The notes beneath the pieces are model-generated. The model saw nothing but the letters and a program-made list of their open reading frames with translations. It did not search any database and was not told the DNA's origin. From assembly GCA_002320605.1 (NCBI GenBank), contig DCKG01000023.1:888-64887 (forward strand): a stretch of DNA of 64,000 bases, read 5' to 3'. Below, piece after piece: positions 8,494 to 17,209 of this stretch (within the stretch, counting starts at the first letter, position 1; the number at the start of each line of letters is the position of its first letter). This DNA comes from Bacteroidales bacterium UBA1680. GTDB taxonomy: Bacteria; Bacteroidota; Bacteroidia; Bacteroidales; UBA932. Position numbers and translations under genes: made by a program.

Positions 8494-9900
8494 ATGGCAA
8501 AAGAGAATAAAGACCATCTGCTATCGCTTCTTAGGGACAACCTGACAATGACAGGCTGGCAACAGCTCAGACTGGTGGTTCTATTGGCTGTTCCTGCGAT
8601 TCTGGCCCAATTCTCTTCCGTAATATTGCAGTACATCGATACGGCGATGGTCGGCCATCTCGGTGCTAACCCCTCAGCTTCGATTGGTTTGATTTCCACC
8701 AGTACGTGGCTCTGCAACGGTTTTTTCTTCGCAGTTATTTCAGGATTCTCTGTTCAGGTCGCTCACAGGTGCGGAGCCAAAGACTTTTCCAATGCAAAAA
8801 CCATTGTGCGTCAAGGCCTCTTCACCATCGTTCTGTTCACCATAGCCTTGGCTCTGATTGCAATCTCCATGGCAAAGCCTCTCCCAGGATGGCTCGGCGG
8901 CACTCCTGAAATCAACCCCGACGCTAGCAAATATTTCATGATCTACGCTGCCTTCATGCCTATAGGGGCGTTAGGCTACTGCGTCAGCTCAATGCTGCAG
9001 GCCAGCGGGAACATGAAGGTGCCAAGCTTGCTGTACGTTTCTATGGGCGTCCTAGATGTCATATTCAATTACCTTTTCATTTATGTCTGCGACATGGGTG
9101 TTGCTGGCGCTGCTCTTGGAACTGGCGTAGCGGAGGTAATGGCATCGATTTTTGCCGTCTGGTACCTGACCTGCCGTTCTAAAGAGCTGTCATTCAAGGG
9201 AGAAAGCGGGAGTTATATTCCAACTAGGAAAGTCCTGCAAAACACAATGGGCATCACAGGGCCATTGTGGCTTCAAAATATAGTCATGAGGGGGGCATTC
9301 TTGGCAAGCACGATAATCATCGCTCCGCTTGGGGCGGTCTCCATCGCTGCGAATTCTTTCGCCATCAACGCCGAGAGTTTCTGCTATATGCCAGGTTATG
9401 GCTTGCAGGATGCCGCATCGACTCTGGTCGGTCAGAGCCTTGGGGCAAAACGGAAGCGGTTGGCAAAGCGGTTCGCATGGATTTCCATTGGCTTGGCTTC
9501 GCTGCTGATGTCGTTCCTCGCAGTGTTCATGTACATTTTCGCTCCTCAAATCATGAGGATTCTTAGCATTGACGAAGGAATCGTCTCTCTGGGTGCAAAA
9601 GTGCTTCGGATCGAGGCTTTCGCTGAAACTTTGTATGCCGTCTCAATCGTGGCTTACGGGGCCTGCGTCGGCGCTGGAAAGACGCTCGTGCCTACAGTGC
9701 TGAATTTCTGCAGCATGTGGCTGGTACGCATCGGGCTGGCTCTTGTGCTGACTCCGAAGATTGGACTCACTGGATATTGGATTGCAATGTGCGTGGAATT
9801 GAACATCCGGGGCGTACTGTTCTTAATCCACATGAGGGGAGATAAATGGATGAAATCCAAATTGGACGATGATTCAGTAAAATTGGTTTCTCCCAATTGA
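8494..9900 (+). CDS. MATE family multidrug/Na+ antiporter
   Basis: About 468 residues with roughly twelve hydrophobic segments, the usual MATE size and layout. Two related six-helix halves are visible: the first begins VLLAVPAILAQFSSVILQYIDTAMVGHLG and the second near residue 260 (MGITGPLWLQNIVMRGAF). These match the paired MatE domains, including the DTAMVGHLG signature in helix 2. The family exports cationic drugs or metabolites in exchange for H+ or Na+. Start placed at the ATG at 8494 (MAKENKDHLL). The longer frame from 8446 uses a TTG and lies in leader sequence. Substrate unknown. Confidence 0.9.
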   Translation: MAKENKDHLLSLLRDNLTMTGWQQLRLVVLLAVPAILAQFSSVILQYIDTAMVGHLGANPSASIGLISTSTWLCNGFFFAVISGFSVQVAHRCGAKDFSNAKTIVRQGLFTIVLFTIALALIAISMAKPLPGWLGGTPEINPDASKYFMIYAAFMPIGALGYCVSSMLQASGNMKVPSLLYVSMGVLDVIFNYLFIYVCDMGVAGAALGTGVAEVMASIFAVWYLTCRSKELSFKGESGSYIPTRKVLQNTMGITGPLWLQNIVMRGAFLASTIIIAPLGAVSIAANSFAINAESFCYMPGYGLQDAASTLVGQSLGAKRKRLAKRFAWISIGLASLLMSFLAVFMYIFAPQIMRILSIDEGIVSLGAKVLRIEAFAETLYAVSIVAYGACVGAGKTLVPTVLNFCSMWLVRIGLALVLTPKIGLTGYWIAMCVELNIRGVLFLIHMRGDKWMKSKLDDDSVKLVSPN

Positions 9901-9910
9901 AAATAATAGC

Positions 9911-9918
9911 TAAATTTG
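9911..9918 (+). promoter_or_regulatory. Bacteroidetes -7 element (TAAATTTG) before the DUF3737 gene
   Basis: Perfect TAnnTTTG match ending 25 nt before the ATG at 9943. No -33 TTG at the expected distance. Confidence 0.55.
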
Positions 9919-9942
9919 CCACAAATTTGAATATTTAAAATT

Positions 9943-10791
9943 ATGAACAGAATAGAGAACACGGAATTTAGTGGTGAAAGGCCTCTGTACGAGACACACG
10001 ACCTATATCTTGAGAATGTCAGAATCGGGATGGGAGAATCTGCCTTGAAAGAAACTTCGAATATCACGGCAGTAAAATGCATTTTCGAGGGGAAGTATCC
10101 GCTCTGGGAATGCAAGCATTTTGTCCTGAAAGATTGCCTGCTAGGGGTCGGAGCCCGTTCCGGGCTGTGGTACTCGAGCGATTGCGAAATCACGGACACC
10201 CAGATTGATGCTCCGAAGACATTCCGCAGGATGAAAGGCATAAAGCTTCGCAATGTCTGGATACCTGCCGGAAGCGAGACACTCTGGGATTGCAGCGACA
10301 TCGACATGCAGGATTGCATCATCGAGAGGGCCGATTATATATTCATGCATTGCGAGAACATAAATATCCGTAACTTGAAGCTGAGTGGAAATTATGGCTT
10401 CCAGTATGCCAAGAACGTGGAAATCCACGATAGCGTGCTGAATTCGAAAGATTCGTTCTGGGAGAGCGAGAACGTGACGATCTATGATTCTACGATCAAT
10501 GGGGAATATCTTGGGTGGTATTCTAAGAACCTTCGCCTTGTGCGCTGCCACATAACCGAGACTCAGCCGCTATGTTATTGCGACAATTTGGTGCTTGAGG
10601 ACTGCACTTTCGGATCTGACGCTGACTTGGCCTTTGAATATTGCTCCCTCAACGCAACTGTCAAAGGGCATATTGTCTCAATCAAGAATCCGACGACGGG
10701 TTCAATCACAGTCGATTCCGTAGGCGAGGTCATCATCGACCAGAATCAGAAAGCCCCAGCAGACTGCAAAATCACCGTGCTGAACAAATGA
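9943..10791 (+). CDS. DUF3737 family protein, predicted right-handed beta-helix
   Basis: 282 residues made of repeating short turns of about 20 residues with the pattern N-hydrophobic-x-hydrophobic-x-D/N-C/S (for example NINIRNLKLSGN, NVEIHDSVLNSK, NLRLVRCHITET, NLVLEDCTFGSD), the signature of a parallel beta-helix solenoid. The family is widespread in gut Firmicutes and Bacteroidetes and has no established function. Similar folds act on or bind carbohydrates. No signal peptide is visible, so it is probably cytoplasmic. The cysteine content is unusually high for a solenoid, with Cys repeatedly at ladder positions. Confidence 0.85.
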   Translation: MNRIENTEFSGERPLYETHDLYLENVRIGMGESALKETSNITAVKCIFEGKYPLWECKHFVLKDCLLGVGARSGLWYSSDCEITDTQIDAPKTFRRMKGIKLRNVWIPAGSETLWDCSDIDMQDCIIERADYIFMHCENINIRNLKLSGNYGFQYAKNVEIHDSVLNSKDSFWESENVTIYDSTINGEYLGWYSKNLRLVRCHITETQPLCYCDNLVLEDCTFGSDADLAFEYCSLNATVKGHIVSIKNPTTGSITVDSVGEVIIDQNQKAPADCKITVLNK

Positions 10792-10822
10792 TAGTGGGAT
10801 AGCCGCCAGCGAAGAATAAAGC

Positions 10823-10855
10823 AAAAGGCATTCGAAAAAAATCGAATGCCTTTTT
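10823..10855. terminator. Bidirectional terminator between the DUF3737 gene and tRNA-Phe
   Basis: AAAAGGCATTCGA (10823-10835) pairs with TCGAATGCCTTTT (10842-10854) around a six-A loop. The A-run on one side and T-run on the other serve both convergent transcripts. Confidence 0.85.
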
Positions 10856-10860
10856 GAATG

Positions 10861-10933
10861 TGGTGTCGGCAGGAGTTGAACCGGCGACACATGGATTTTC
10901 AGTCCATTGCTCTACCACCTGAGCTACGACACC
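10861..10933 (-). tRNA. tRNA-Phe (anticodon GAA)
   Basis: The reverse strand folds as a complete cloverleaf: acceptor GGTGTCG/CGACACC, D-arm GCTC...GAGC, anticodon stem ATGGA/TCCAT with loop CTGAAAA giving anticodon GAA, and T-arm GCCGG-TTCAACT-CCTGC. Discriminator A. CCA is not encoded. Confidence 0.96.
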
Positions 10934-10949
10934 AATTGTTTTGGGATTG

Positions 10950-10980
10950 CAAAGATAGGCAAATTTCCGTTTGATGCAAA
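10950..10980 (-). promoter_or_regulatory. Promoter of tRNA-Phe
   Basis: On the minus strand TTTG (10977-10980), 19 nt, TATCTTTG (10950-10957). Both elements and the spacing fit the Bacteroidetes consensus. The tRNA begins 17 nt downstream. Confidence 0.8.
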
Positions 10981-11054
10981 TTTTTTCGGAAAAATTATCC
11001 TGTTCTGCATGGCAGTCTTTCAATTGAAAATTGTCTTTGCTAACTTCGTAAGCC

Positions 11055-13100
11055 ATGATCGAGACAACCTTCATACAAGTCATTCTGCCACTCCGCCTAG
11101 AGTGGGAGCCGATATACTATGTGCCAGAAGGCTCTCGGATCCAGCTTGGAGAAAGGGTTATGGTGAATTTCGCCGGGAAGACGTACACGGCTGTCGTAAG
11201 CAGCACCGATGCTAGAAAAGAGGCTTCCGAAATGGACGCAGGCCGCATAAAGCCGATTTCAGGCATAGCAGAACTCCTGCAACCGATCACGAAGGAGGAG
11301 ATAGAGCTTTGGAGGAAGGTCGCTGGCTATTATCTGTGCGCGGTCGGAGAAGTGTATAAGGCCGCCTACCCTGACTGGAAAATCTCAGAAGAGAAGGTAA
11401 AGGCAAGAAAGGCACTGAATAAAAAGGGCTCGGAGGCTCCAGCGAAGGAGAAGGACAAAGCTGGCAAAATAACCCTTACGCAAGCACAGAATAGGGCATA
11501 TTCAGAAATTGAAGGAATATTCGATAGCGGCAGGCCTGCCCTTCTCTATGGGATCACAGGCTCCGGCAAGACCGAAATTTATCTTAAGCTGGCTCAAAAG
11601 ACCCTTGCGAAAGGACGTAACGTGCTGTATCTGGTGCCAGAAATAGCCCTCTCCAGGCAGCTGGAAGAAAGAATATTCAAAACTTTTCCTGCTCAGCTGC
11701 GAATCTTCCACTCGGCAGAGACCATCTCCAGGCGGCTGGACACGACGGAATTCATTAGGAATAATGAATATGTCCTATTGGGCACTCGAAGCGCCATTTT
11801 CCTTCCACACCGGGACCTAGGGCTAATAATAATAGACGAGGAAAATGATACTTCCTACAAGCAGGATAACCCTGCACCGCGATACAACGGTAGAGAAACG
11901 GCCATAATGCTAGCCGGCATATTCAAAGCCAATGTCGTTCTTGGATCGGCTACGCCCTCGCTGGAGTCGCTGTACAACTGCCAGGCAGGCAGATTCGGAA
12001 TGGTCCGGCTCACGAAAAGATATTACGAGGCTCCAGACTCTGATGTCGAAATCATCGACACGATAGCGGAACGCAAAAAGAGGGGCATGGTCGGAGATTT
12101 CTCCAGAAAATTAATAGCTCATATTCAGGAATGCCTGCAGCGCCACGAGCAGGTGCTGCTGCTGAGGGAACGACTCTCTTACTCCCCCATCGTACAATGC
12201 GAGGAATGCGGGGACATACCGAAGTGCAAGAACTGCAACGTGACGCTTACGCTGAATAAGAGGGCAGATGGCAGCGGAAAGCTCGTTTGCCACTATTGTG
12301 GCCGGGTTTACGAATATGACGGGCGCTGCAAGAAATGCGGAGGCGAGATGAGGATGATCGGCGCAGGCACTCAAAAAATAGAAGAAGAGGCCAGGGAGAT
12401 GTTCCCAGATGCCGTGATTGCCAGACTGGACAGAGACTCGGCCAAGAGCAGCAAAGAAGAAAAGAAAATCATCAAAGATTTCTCGGACGGAAAGATAGAC
12501 ATTATCATAGGCACCCAGATAGTCGCCAAAGGCTTCGATTTCAGCGGGCTTACGTTGGTGGCAGTGCTGAAGGCAGAGTCAATCCTCGGTCAGGAAGATT
12601 TCAGGGCGGACGAGCATGGACTCCAGCTTTTAGAGCAGTTCCGTGGCCGCTCCGGCAGGCGTGGCAGCAAGGGTCTGTTCGTGATACAGACATCCCAGCC
12701 GGAGCATCCTATCTACCAAGGCATTGCCGGTACCATTCCAGAGAAGGATCTTACCAGCCGCCTTCTAGAGGAGAGGAAAGCCTTCTTCTATCCGCCATAT
12801 TCAAGGGTCATCGGCATCATATTCAAAGATTATAATCTTCAAAGGGTTGAGCTGATGTCTAGGCTGTTCGGGGATTTCCTTAAGCAGAACTCTGGGATGA
12901 CGGCAGAAACCAGAATCATCGGCCCATACGCTCCTAGGGTCGATAAAATCTCGAATCAGTATTTCAGGCAGATGAGGATCCTGCTTCGGAAAGACAAGGC
13001 TCTGGCAGCAAACAAAGGCGCCCTTTCTAGAGCTATCGCTGCTTTCGAGAAAGGGAAAAAATACGTCGGCCACATAAGCCTGGATGTCGACCCCTCATAA
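11055..13100 (+). CDS. priA: Primosomal protein N' (PriA helicase), with divergent motifs
   Basis: 681 residues. PriA reloads the replisome at stalled forks. Present: the N-terminal DNA-binding domain, Walker A GITGSGKTE near residue 164, GSATPSLES near 297, the paired zinc knuckles CEECGDIPKCKNC and CHYCG...CKKCGG near 379-430, GTQIVAKGFDF near 490, and the C-terminal domain (YPPYSRV near 577). Odd: Walker B reads DEEN at about 261-264 instead of DEEH, the usual NRRGY/F before the zinc sites reads RERLSY, and motif VI reads QFRGRSGR rather than QVAGRAGR. The reading frame is intact, so these are substitutions and not sequencing breaks. Confidence 0.92.
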   Translation: MIETTFIQVILPLRLEWEPIYYVPEGSRIQLGERVMVNFAGKTYTAVVSSTDARKEASEMDAGRIKPISGIAELLQPITKEEIELWRKVAGYYLCAVGEVYKAAYPDWKISEEKVKARKALNKKGSEAPAKEKDKAGKITLTQAQNRAYSEIEGIFDSGRPALLYGITGSGKTEIYLKLAQKTLAKGRNVLYLVPEIALSRQLEERIFKTFPAQLRIFHSAETISRRLDTTEFIRNNEYVLLGTRSAIFLPHRDLGLIIIDEENDTSYKQDNPAPRYNGRETAIMLAGIFKANVVLGSATPSLESLYNCQAGRFGMVRLTKRYYEAPDSDVEIIDTIAERKKRGMVGDFSRKLIAHIQECLQRHEQVLLLRERLSYSPIVQCEECGDIPKCKNCNVTLTLNKRADGSGKLVCHYCGRVYEYDGRCKKCGGEMRMIGAGTQKIEEEAREMFPDAVIARLDRDSAKSSKEEKKIIKDFSDGKIDIIIGTQIVAKGFDFSGLTLVAVLKAESILGQEDFRADEHGLQLLEQFRGRSGRRGSKGLFVIQTSQPEHPIYQGIAGTIPEKDLTSRLLEERKAFFYPPYSRVIGIIFKDYNLQRVELMSRLFGDFLKQNSGMTAETRIIGPYAPRVDKISNQYFRQMRILLRKDKALAANKGALSRAIAAFEKGKKYVGHISLDVDPS

Positions 13101-13116
13101 TTAATAGAAAAATTGC

Positions 13117-13124
13117 TAAATTTG
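13117..13124 (+). promoter_or_regulatory. Bacteroidetes -7 element (TAAATTTG) before parA
   Basis: Perfect TAnnTTTG match, 23 nt upstream of the parA ATG at 13147. It probably drives parA-parB-DUF5683-mltD, whose genes follow with gaps of 3-5 nt. Confidence 0.6.
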
Positions 13125-13146
13125 AAGGTTAATAAAGTCACGAGAT

Positions 13147-13914
13147 ATGGGAAAAGTAATAGCAATAGCAAACCAGAAAGGCGGCGTGGGAAAAACTACG
13201 ACTGCCATCAATCTGGCTGCGTCCTTAGCGGTTCTGGAGAAGAAAGTTCTGATCATCGATGCTGATCCTCAGGCTAATACTACTTCAGGGCTTAACTTTT
13301 CTCCGGAAAGCGATCAGAAAAGGACACTTTACGAAGTCATGATCGGGAAAATCGACGTGCATGACGCTCTGATTCAGACCGAGATCGTAAACTTACAGCT
13401 AATCCCTTCTCACATAAACCTGGTAGGGGTGGAAATAGAGATGCTGGACGTTCCGAACAGGGAATCTATTCTGAAAGAAAAAATCAGCCCGATACGAAAT
13501 GACTACGATTACATCATCATCGACTGCTCCCCTTCTCTTGGCCTTGTAACTATCAATGCACTGACTGCCGCAGATTCTGTGATGATTCCAGTCCAGCCTG
13601 AATTCTTCGCCTTGGAAGGCCTGGGCAAACTGCTTCAGACGATACGTCTCGTGCAGAGAAACATAAACAAGAGCCTCACGATTGAAGGTTTCGTGGTAAC
13701 GATGTTCGATGGCAGGACGAAAGTTCACGTGCAGGTGGTCAGCGAGCTGAAAGAACATTTCAAAGACCTTGTCTTCAACACAATAATACAGAGAAACATC
13801 CGGCTGAGCGAGGCCCCGTCTCACGGAAAGCCCATAATCCTCTACGACGTGAAAAGCAACGGTACTTCAAATTACCTGAACCTCGCCAAGGAGGTTCTTG
13901 AAAAGAACGAATAG
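13147..13914 (+). CDS. parA: Chromosome partitioning ATPase ParA (Soj)
   Basis: 255 residues. ParA ATPase dimers bind DNA non-specifically and move ParB-parS complexes apart. The deviant Walker A KGGVGKTT lies at residues 11-18, the Walker A' segment VLIIDADPQANTT near 36, and Walker B YIIIDCSPSLG near 122. Length and motif order fit chromosomal Soj-type proteins. It precedes parB by 3 nt, the usual arrangement. Confidence 0.97.
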   Translation: MGKVIAIANQKGGVGKTTTAINLAASLAVLEKKVLIIDADPQANTTSGLNFSPESDQKRTLYEVMIGKIDVHDALIQTEIVNLQLIPSHINLVGVEIEMLDVPNRESILKEKISPIRNDYDYIIIDCSPSLGLVTINALTAADSVMIPVQPEFFALEGLGKLLQTIRLVQRNINKSLTIEGFVVTMFDGRTKVHVQVVSELKEHFKDLVFNTIIQRNIRLSEAPSHGKPIILYDVKSNGTSNYLNLAKEVLEKNE

Positions 13915-13917
13915 AAC

Positions 13918-14847
13918 ATGAGTAAACAACATAGAGGGCTGGGAAGAGGCCTAGATGCCATCCTTGGTGACAGCGACAATTTGAACGAGCCTCAGAGAAC
14001 CCCAGTAGGATACATAAATAAAGAAGTCGCAGGGACTAGCGCTCATCAGAATGCTGGTGACGTACTGAGAATCCCAGTGGACCAAATCGAGCCGAATCCT
14101 TATCAGCCCAGAATGGCCTTCGACAACGAGTCGCTTGAAGAACTGGCAGACTCGATTCGCACGTTCGGGCTCATACAGCCTGTCACCGTGCGCAAGAAGA
14201 GCGATGGGCGATATCAAATCATTAGCGGAGAGCGCAGATATAAGGCCTGCAGGCTAGTCGGCATGGACATGATTCCTGCTTACATAAGAGAAGCCAACGA
14301 TCAGGGAATGCTGGAAATGGCCATAGTGGAGAACATCCAGAGGCAAGACCTGGATCCAATCGAAGTTGCTATGAGCTATCAGAGACTGATCGACGAATGC
14401 AGCCTGACTCAGGAAGAAATGGCTGACAGGGTTGGCAAGAAACGCACGTCGATCACCAACTACCTTAGACTCCTGAAACTTCCCGCAAAGGTTCAGCACG
14501 ACATAAAAGTCGGCTTGGTAAGCGTAGGCCATGCGAAAGTCCTGTTGGGAGTGGAGGACCCTAAGACGCAGGAACTGCTTTGCAATCTGGTCATCAATAA
14601 TGGGATTTCCGTGAGGCAGCTGGAAGAAAAAGTCCGGCTCCTAGGAAAGCAGAAGCCAACGAGACAGAAAGCTACTGCCGAACTTCCTGATGAATATTAT
14701 CGAGTTCTGGAGCATATGGGCAAGTTTTTTGAAAATAGCATCAGCCTGAAACGTTCCGACTCGGGCAAAGGCACGATGACTATCCGCTTCTCTTCTGACG
14801 AAGAGATACAGAAATTCCTGCAAGCCCTGGAGGATAAGAACATATAA
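13918..14847 (+). CDS. parB: Chromosome partitioning protein ParB (Spo0J)
   Basis: 309 residues. It binds parS sites and spreads as a CTP-dependent clamp. The N-terminus has the ParA-stimulating GLGRGLDAILG segment. The ParB/Srx domain spans about 45-135 with the CTP-binding motif ISGERRYKA near 101 and VENIQRQDL near 137, followed by the helix-turn-helix region (LTQEEMADRVGKKRTSITNYLRLLKLP near 160-190). The C-terminal dimer domain is normal in length. I found no full parS site in the window. Confidence 0.97.
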   Translation: MSKQHRGLGRGLDAILGDSDNLNEPQRTPVGYINKEVAGTSAHQNAGDVLRIPVDQIEPNPYQPRMAFDNESLEELADSIRTFGLIQPVTVRKKSDGRYQIISGERRYKACRLVGMDMIPAYIREANDQGMLEMAIVENIQRQDLDPIEVAMSYQRLIDECSLTQEEMADRVGKKRTSITNYLRLLKLPAKVQHDIKVGLVSVGHAKVLLGVEDPKTQELLCNLVINNGISVRQLEEKVRLLGKQKPTRQKATAELPDEYYRVLEHMGKFFENSISLKRSDSGKGTMTIRFSSDEEIQKFLQALEDKNI

Positions 14848-14852
14848 GTCCG

Positions 14853-15797
14853 ATGAAAGGCTCATTTCTTAAAATATTCACGACTCTAGCGCTGCTTTCC
14901 GCTTTTTCCATGCAGTCTCATGCGCAATTCAGGGAAGAGGCATTCAACCAGTCATATAACGATCCCAGCGATACGACTAGCGCTAAAGATTCTGTCGCCC
15001 GGATGTGGACCTTTCGAGAATTTTTCAGAGGAATAACTCATAAAGACACTTTAAGAATAGGTTCCTTGTTTGCCGGAGCTACGGTCTTTGTAGGTGCTGA
15101 ACAAATATACAATAAGCAATACTGGAAGCTGCCCATAATCTATGGAGGACTTGGAACTACCATCGGCCTTGGGATACACTATAATAAGCAGTTCAAGGAC
15201 AGCGGGAACCAGCATGACAAGGATATGTCAAAATACATGTTCGCCAGTGCTGGTTTTCTGTATTGGGCAACCCTCATGGATGGAGCATTCAACTATAGAC
15301 GGGATGTGCCGCACCAGCCAGGCAAAGCCACGATTTACTCTATCCTTGTGCCGGGACTCGGGCAGGCCTATAATGGAGAATATTGGAAAATCCCTATTTA
15401 TTGGGGACTCATGATTGGTTCGTATCATTTCTGGGATCAAAACAGAACCAATTATAAGAAATACAAGCGTATTCACAACCTTGCCACTACCGAGGGCAGC
15501 GGCTATGACGGCAGAATCACTGCCGAACAGGCACTGTATTACAGGAACGTGTTCCGGCGATACAGAGACTATTCAGTCGTGGCCTTCATAGGTTCTTACC
15601 TCCTTCAGATAATCGATGCCAACGTGTTCGCTTATTTGCAGGATTTCGAAGTCTCAGATAACTTGTCAATGAAAATCTCGCCTACGATAATATCCCCATA
15701 TAATGAATATGCCTTCAATGCTGGAGGCCAAGCAAGTTTCGGCGCCCCGATGTACGGCATTGATGCGATGGGATTGAAAGTAGGTTTCACATTCTAG
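14853..15797 (+). CDS. DUF5683 family envelope protein
   Basis: 314 residues with a cleavable signal peptide (hydrophobic residues about 8-22, cut after SHAQ). The body contains the family's repeated YNxxYWKxPxxYGGL-like segments: YNKQYWKLPIIYGGLG near 90 and YNGEYWKIPIYWGLM near 180, each followed by a hydrophobic stretch, suggesting membrane association. Function is unknown, but the gene sits between parB and an MltD-type transglycosylase in many Bacteroidetes, and that order is kept here with 5- and 3-nt gaps. Context points to a role in cell-envelope growth or division. Confidence 0.85.
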   Translation: MKGSFLKIFTTLALLSAFSMQSHAQFREEAFNQSYNDPSDTTSAKDSVARMWTFREFFRGITHKDTLRIGSLFAGATVFVGAEQIYNKQYWKLPIIYGGLGTTIGLGIHYNKQFKDSGNQHDKDMSKYMFASAGFLYWATLMDGAFNYRRDVPHQPGKATIYSILVPGLGQAYNGEYWKIPIYWGLMIGSYHFWDQNRTNYKKYKRIHNLATTEGSGYDGRITAEQALYYRNVFRRYRDYSVVAFIGSYLLQIIDANVFAYLQDFEVSDNLSMKISPTIISPYNEYAFNAGGQASFGAPMYGIDAMGLKVGFTF

Positions 15798-15800
15798 CAA

Positions 15801-17204
15801 ATGAAAAAATTTGAATATATCATATTCACAGTCCTGGCAATGCTAATCTTTGCCTCAGCTCCTACGGGTGCTCAGAGCAAAAAGGCTCTTAAGAAAGAAA
15901 ACGAATATCTCAGAGCCACGCTTGACTCTCTTAGAAGGGCGCTAGACAGCCTTCAGGCGAGCATCAGCCAAGATAGCGAGGCGATGGCACTCCTTGACAT
16001 GCTGGAGGAGAACGACAGGAAAACTGCCGCTGGGCTAGATCCGGAGGACTATAACCCAGACATAACGGACAGCCTGCTAACTGCGATGTATCGCCAGAAG
16101 CATGGCGACACTGTGAGCGTAGACCATGGATTTGACATGGACTCGGTGAATCTGACCTCGAATCTGCCCGATTCCGTCATAACGGAAAGGCTTGCGAGGC
16201 TGAATTCTTTCATTACTCTTCCGTTCAATCAGACCGTAAGGAACTACATTGTCCTCTATTCCGAGAAAATGCCCGCTAAGATGGCTCAGATTCTCGGCCT
16301 TTGCGAATATTACATGCCCATCTTCGAGGAGACGTTCAACAAATATAACCTCCCGGAAGAGCTTAAATACATGGCAATAATCGAGTCTGCGCTGAACCCT
16401 TTCGCTGTGTCCCGGTCAGGTGCCAAAGGAATATGGCAGTTCATGCACCGCTCGGCAATTTTCTACGGGCTTAAAATAGACTCATATATAGACGAGCGAC
16501 TGGATCCGATTAAATCTGTTGATGCCGCCGCTCGTTATCTTAAAGATTCCTACGCCCTATTCGGGGACTGGAACCTAGCCATCTCATCATACAATTGCGG
16601 CCCTGGCAATGTGAACAAGGCAATACGCAGAGCCGGCGGGAAACGCTATTTCTGGTCTGTGTATGACTACCTGCCAAGAGAGACAAGGGGATATGTTCCT
16701 GCTTTCGTCGGGGCGATGTATGCGATAAGGTATAGCAGCGAATACGGATTGAAGCCCGCCAAAATCCAGATGCCGCCACAAGTCGACACATTCGAGATTC
16801 ACAGGAACGTGCATTTCCAGCAGATCAGCGATGTGGTCGGGGTGCCTATCGACGTAGTTAGGACGCTGAATCCTCAGTACATCAAGGACGTGATTCCTGG
16901 CCAGAGCGGGACATGCGAATTAAGGCTTCCGTTCAATTACACGAACACATTTCTTGAGCAGGAAGACTCCGTCTACGCCTACAAAGCCGATTCTCTGCTG
17001 AACCCAAAGACGCTGCTTGAGAATTCTGGCAGTCGAGCGACGGCATCAGACGGCTCAAGAATAGTCTATCGAGTGAAAAAAGGCGATTATCTGGGCAGGA
17101 TAGCCAGGAAATATCATATTTCAGTCGCCCAGCTGAAGAAATGGAATCATCTGCGTAACGATCGCCTGCAGGTAGGTCAAAAAATCTTCATTTACGGTCG
17201 TTAG
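15801..17204 (+). CDS. mltD: Membrane-bound lytic murein transglycosylase (MltD-like) with LysM
   Basis: 467 residues, secreted (signal peptide to about residue 25, cleaved near TGAQS). An N-terminal coiled-coil (KKALKKENEYLRATLDSLRRALDSLQ) is followed by an SLT domain near 175-310 with catalytic Glu in AIIESALNPFAVSRSGAKGIWQF and the conserved SSYNCGPGNVNKAI and GYVPAFVGAMY. A degenerate LysM lies near 335-375 and a clear C-terminal LysM near 418-465 (YRVKKGDYLGRIARKYHIS). It cleaves the glycan strand to 1,6-anhydro-muropeptides. Last gene of the parA unit. Confidence 0.93.
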   Translation: MKKFEYIIFTVLAMLIFASAPTGAQSKKALKKENEYLRATLDSLRRALDSLQASISQDSEAMALLDMLEENDRKTAAGLDPEDYNPDITDSLLTAMYRQKHGDTVSVDHGFDMDSVNLTSNLPDSVITERLARLNSFITLPFNQTVRNYIVLYSEKMPAKMAQILGLCEYYMPIFEETFNKYNLPEELKYMAIIESALNPFAVSRSGAKGIWQFMHRSAIFYGLKIDSYIDERLDPIKSVDAAARYLKDSYALFGDWNLAISSYNCGPGNVNKAIRRAGGKRYFWSVYDYLPRETRGYVPAFVGAMYAIRYSSEYGLKPAKIQMPPQVDTFEIHRNVHFQQISDVVGVPIDVVRTLNPQYIKDVIPGQSGTCELRLPFNYTNTFLEQEDSVYAYKADSLLNPKTLLENSGSRATASDGSRIVYRVKKGDYLGRIARKYHISVAQLKKWNHLRNDRLQVGQKIFIYGR

Positions 17205-17209
17205 CATAT

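Noticed and set aside
10772..11083. Open frame of 103 codons across tRNA-Phe on the minus strand
   Set aside because: It runs through the tRNA and its promoter and contains no domain. It is a shadow of the tRNA region.
13724..13731. TTCACGTG inside parA as a parS site
   Set aside because: Only the 8-bp core matches. The flanks do not form the usual TGTTTCACGTGAAACA palindrome, and the bases are explained by coding sequence.
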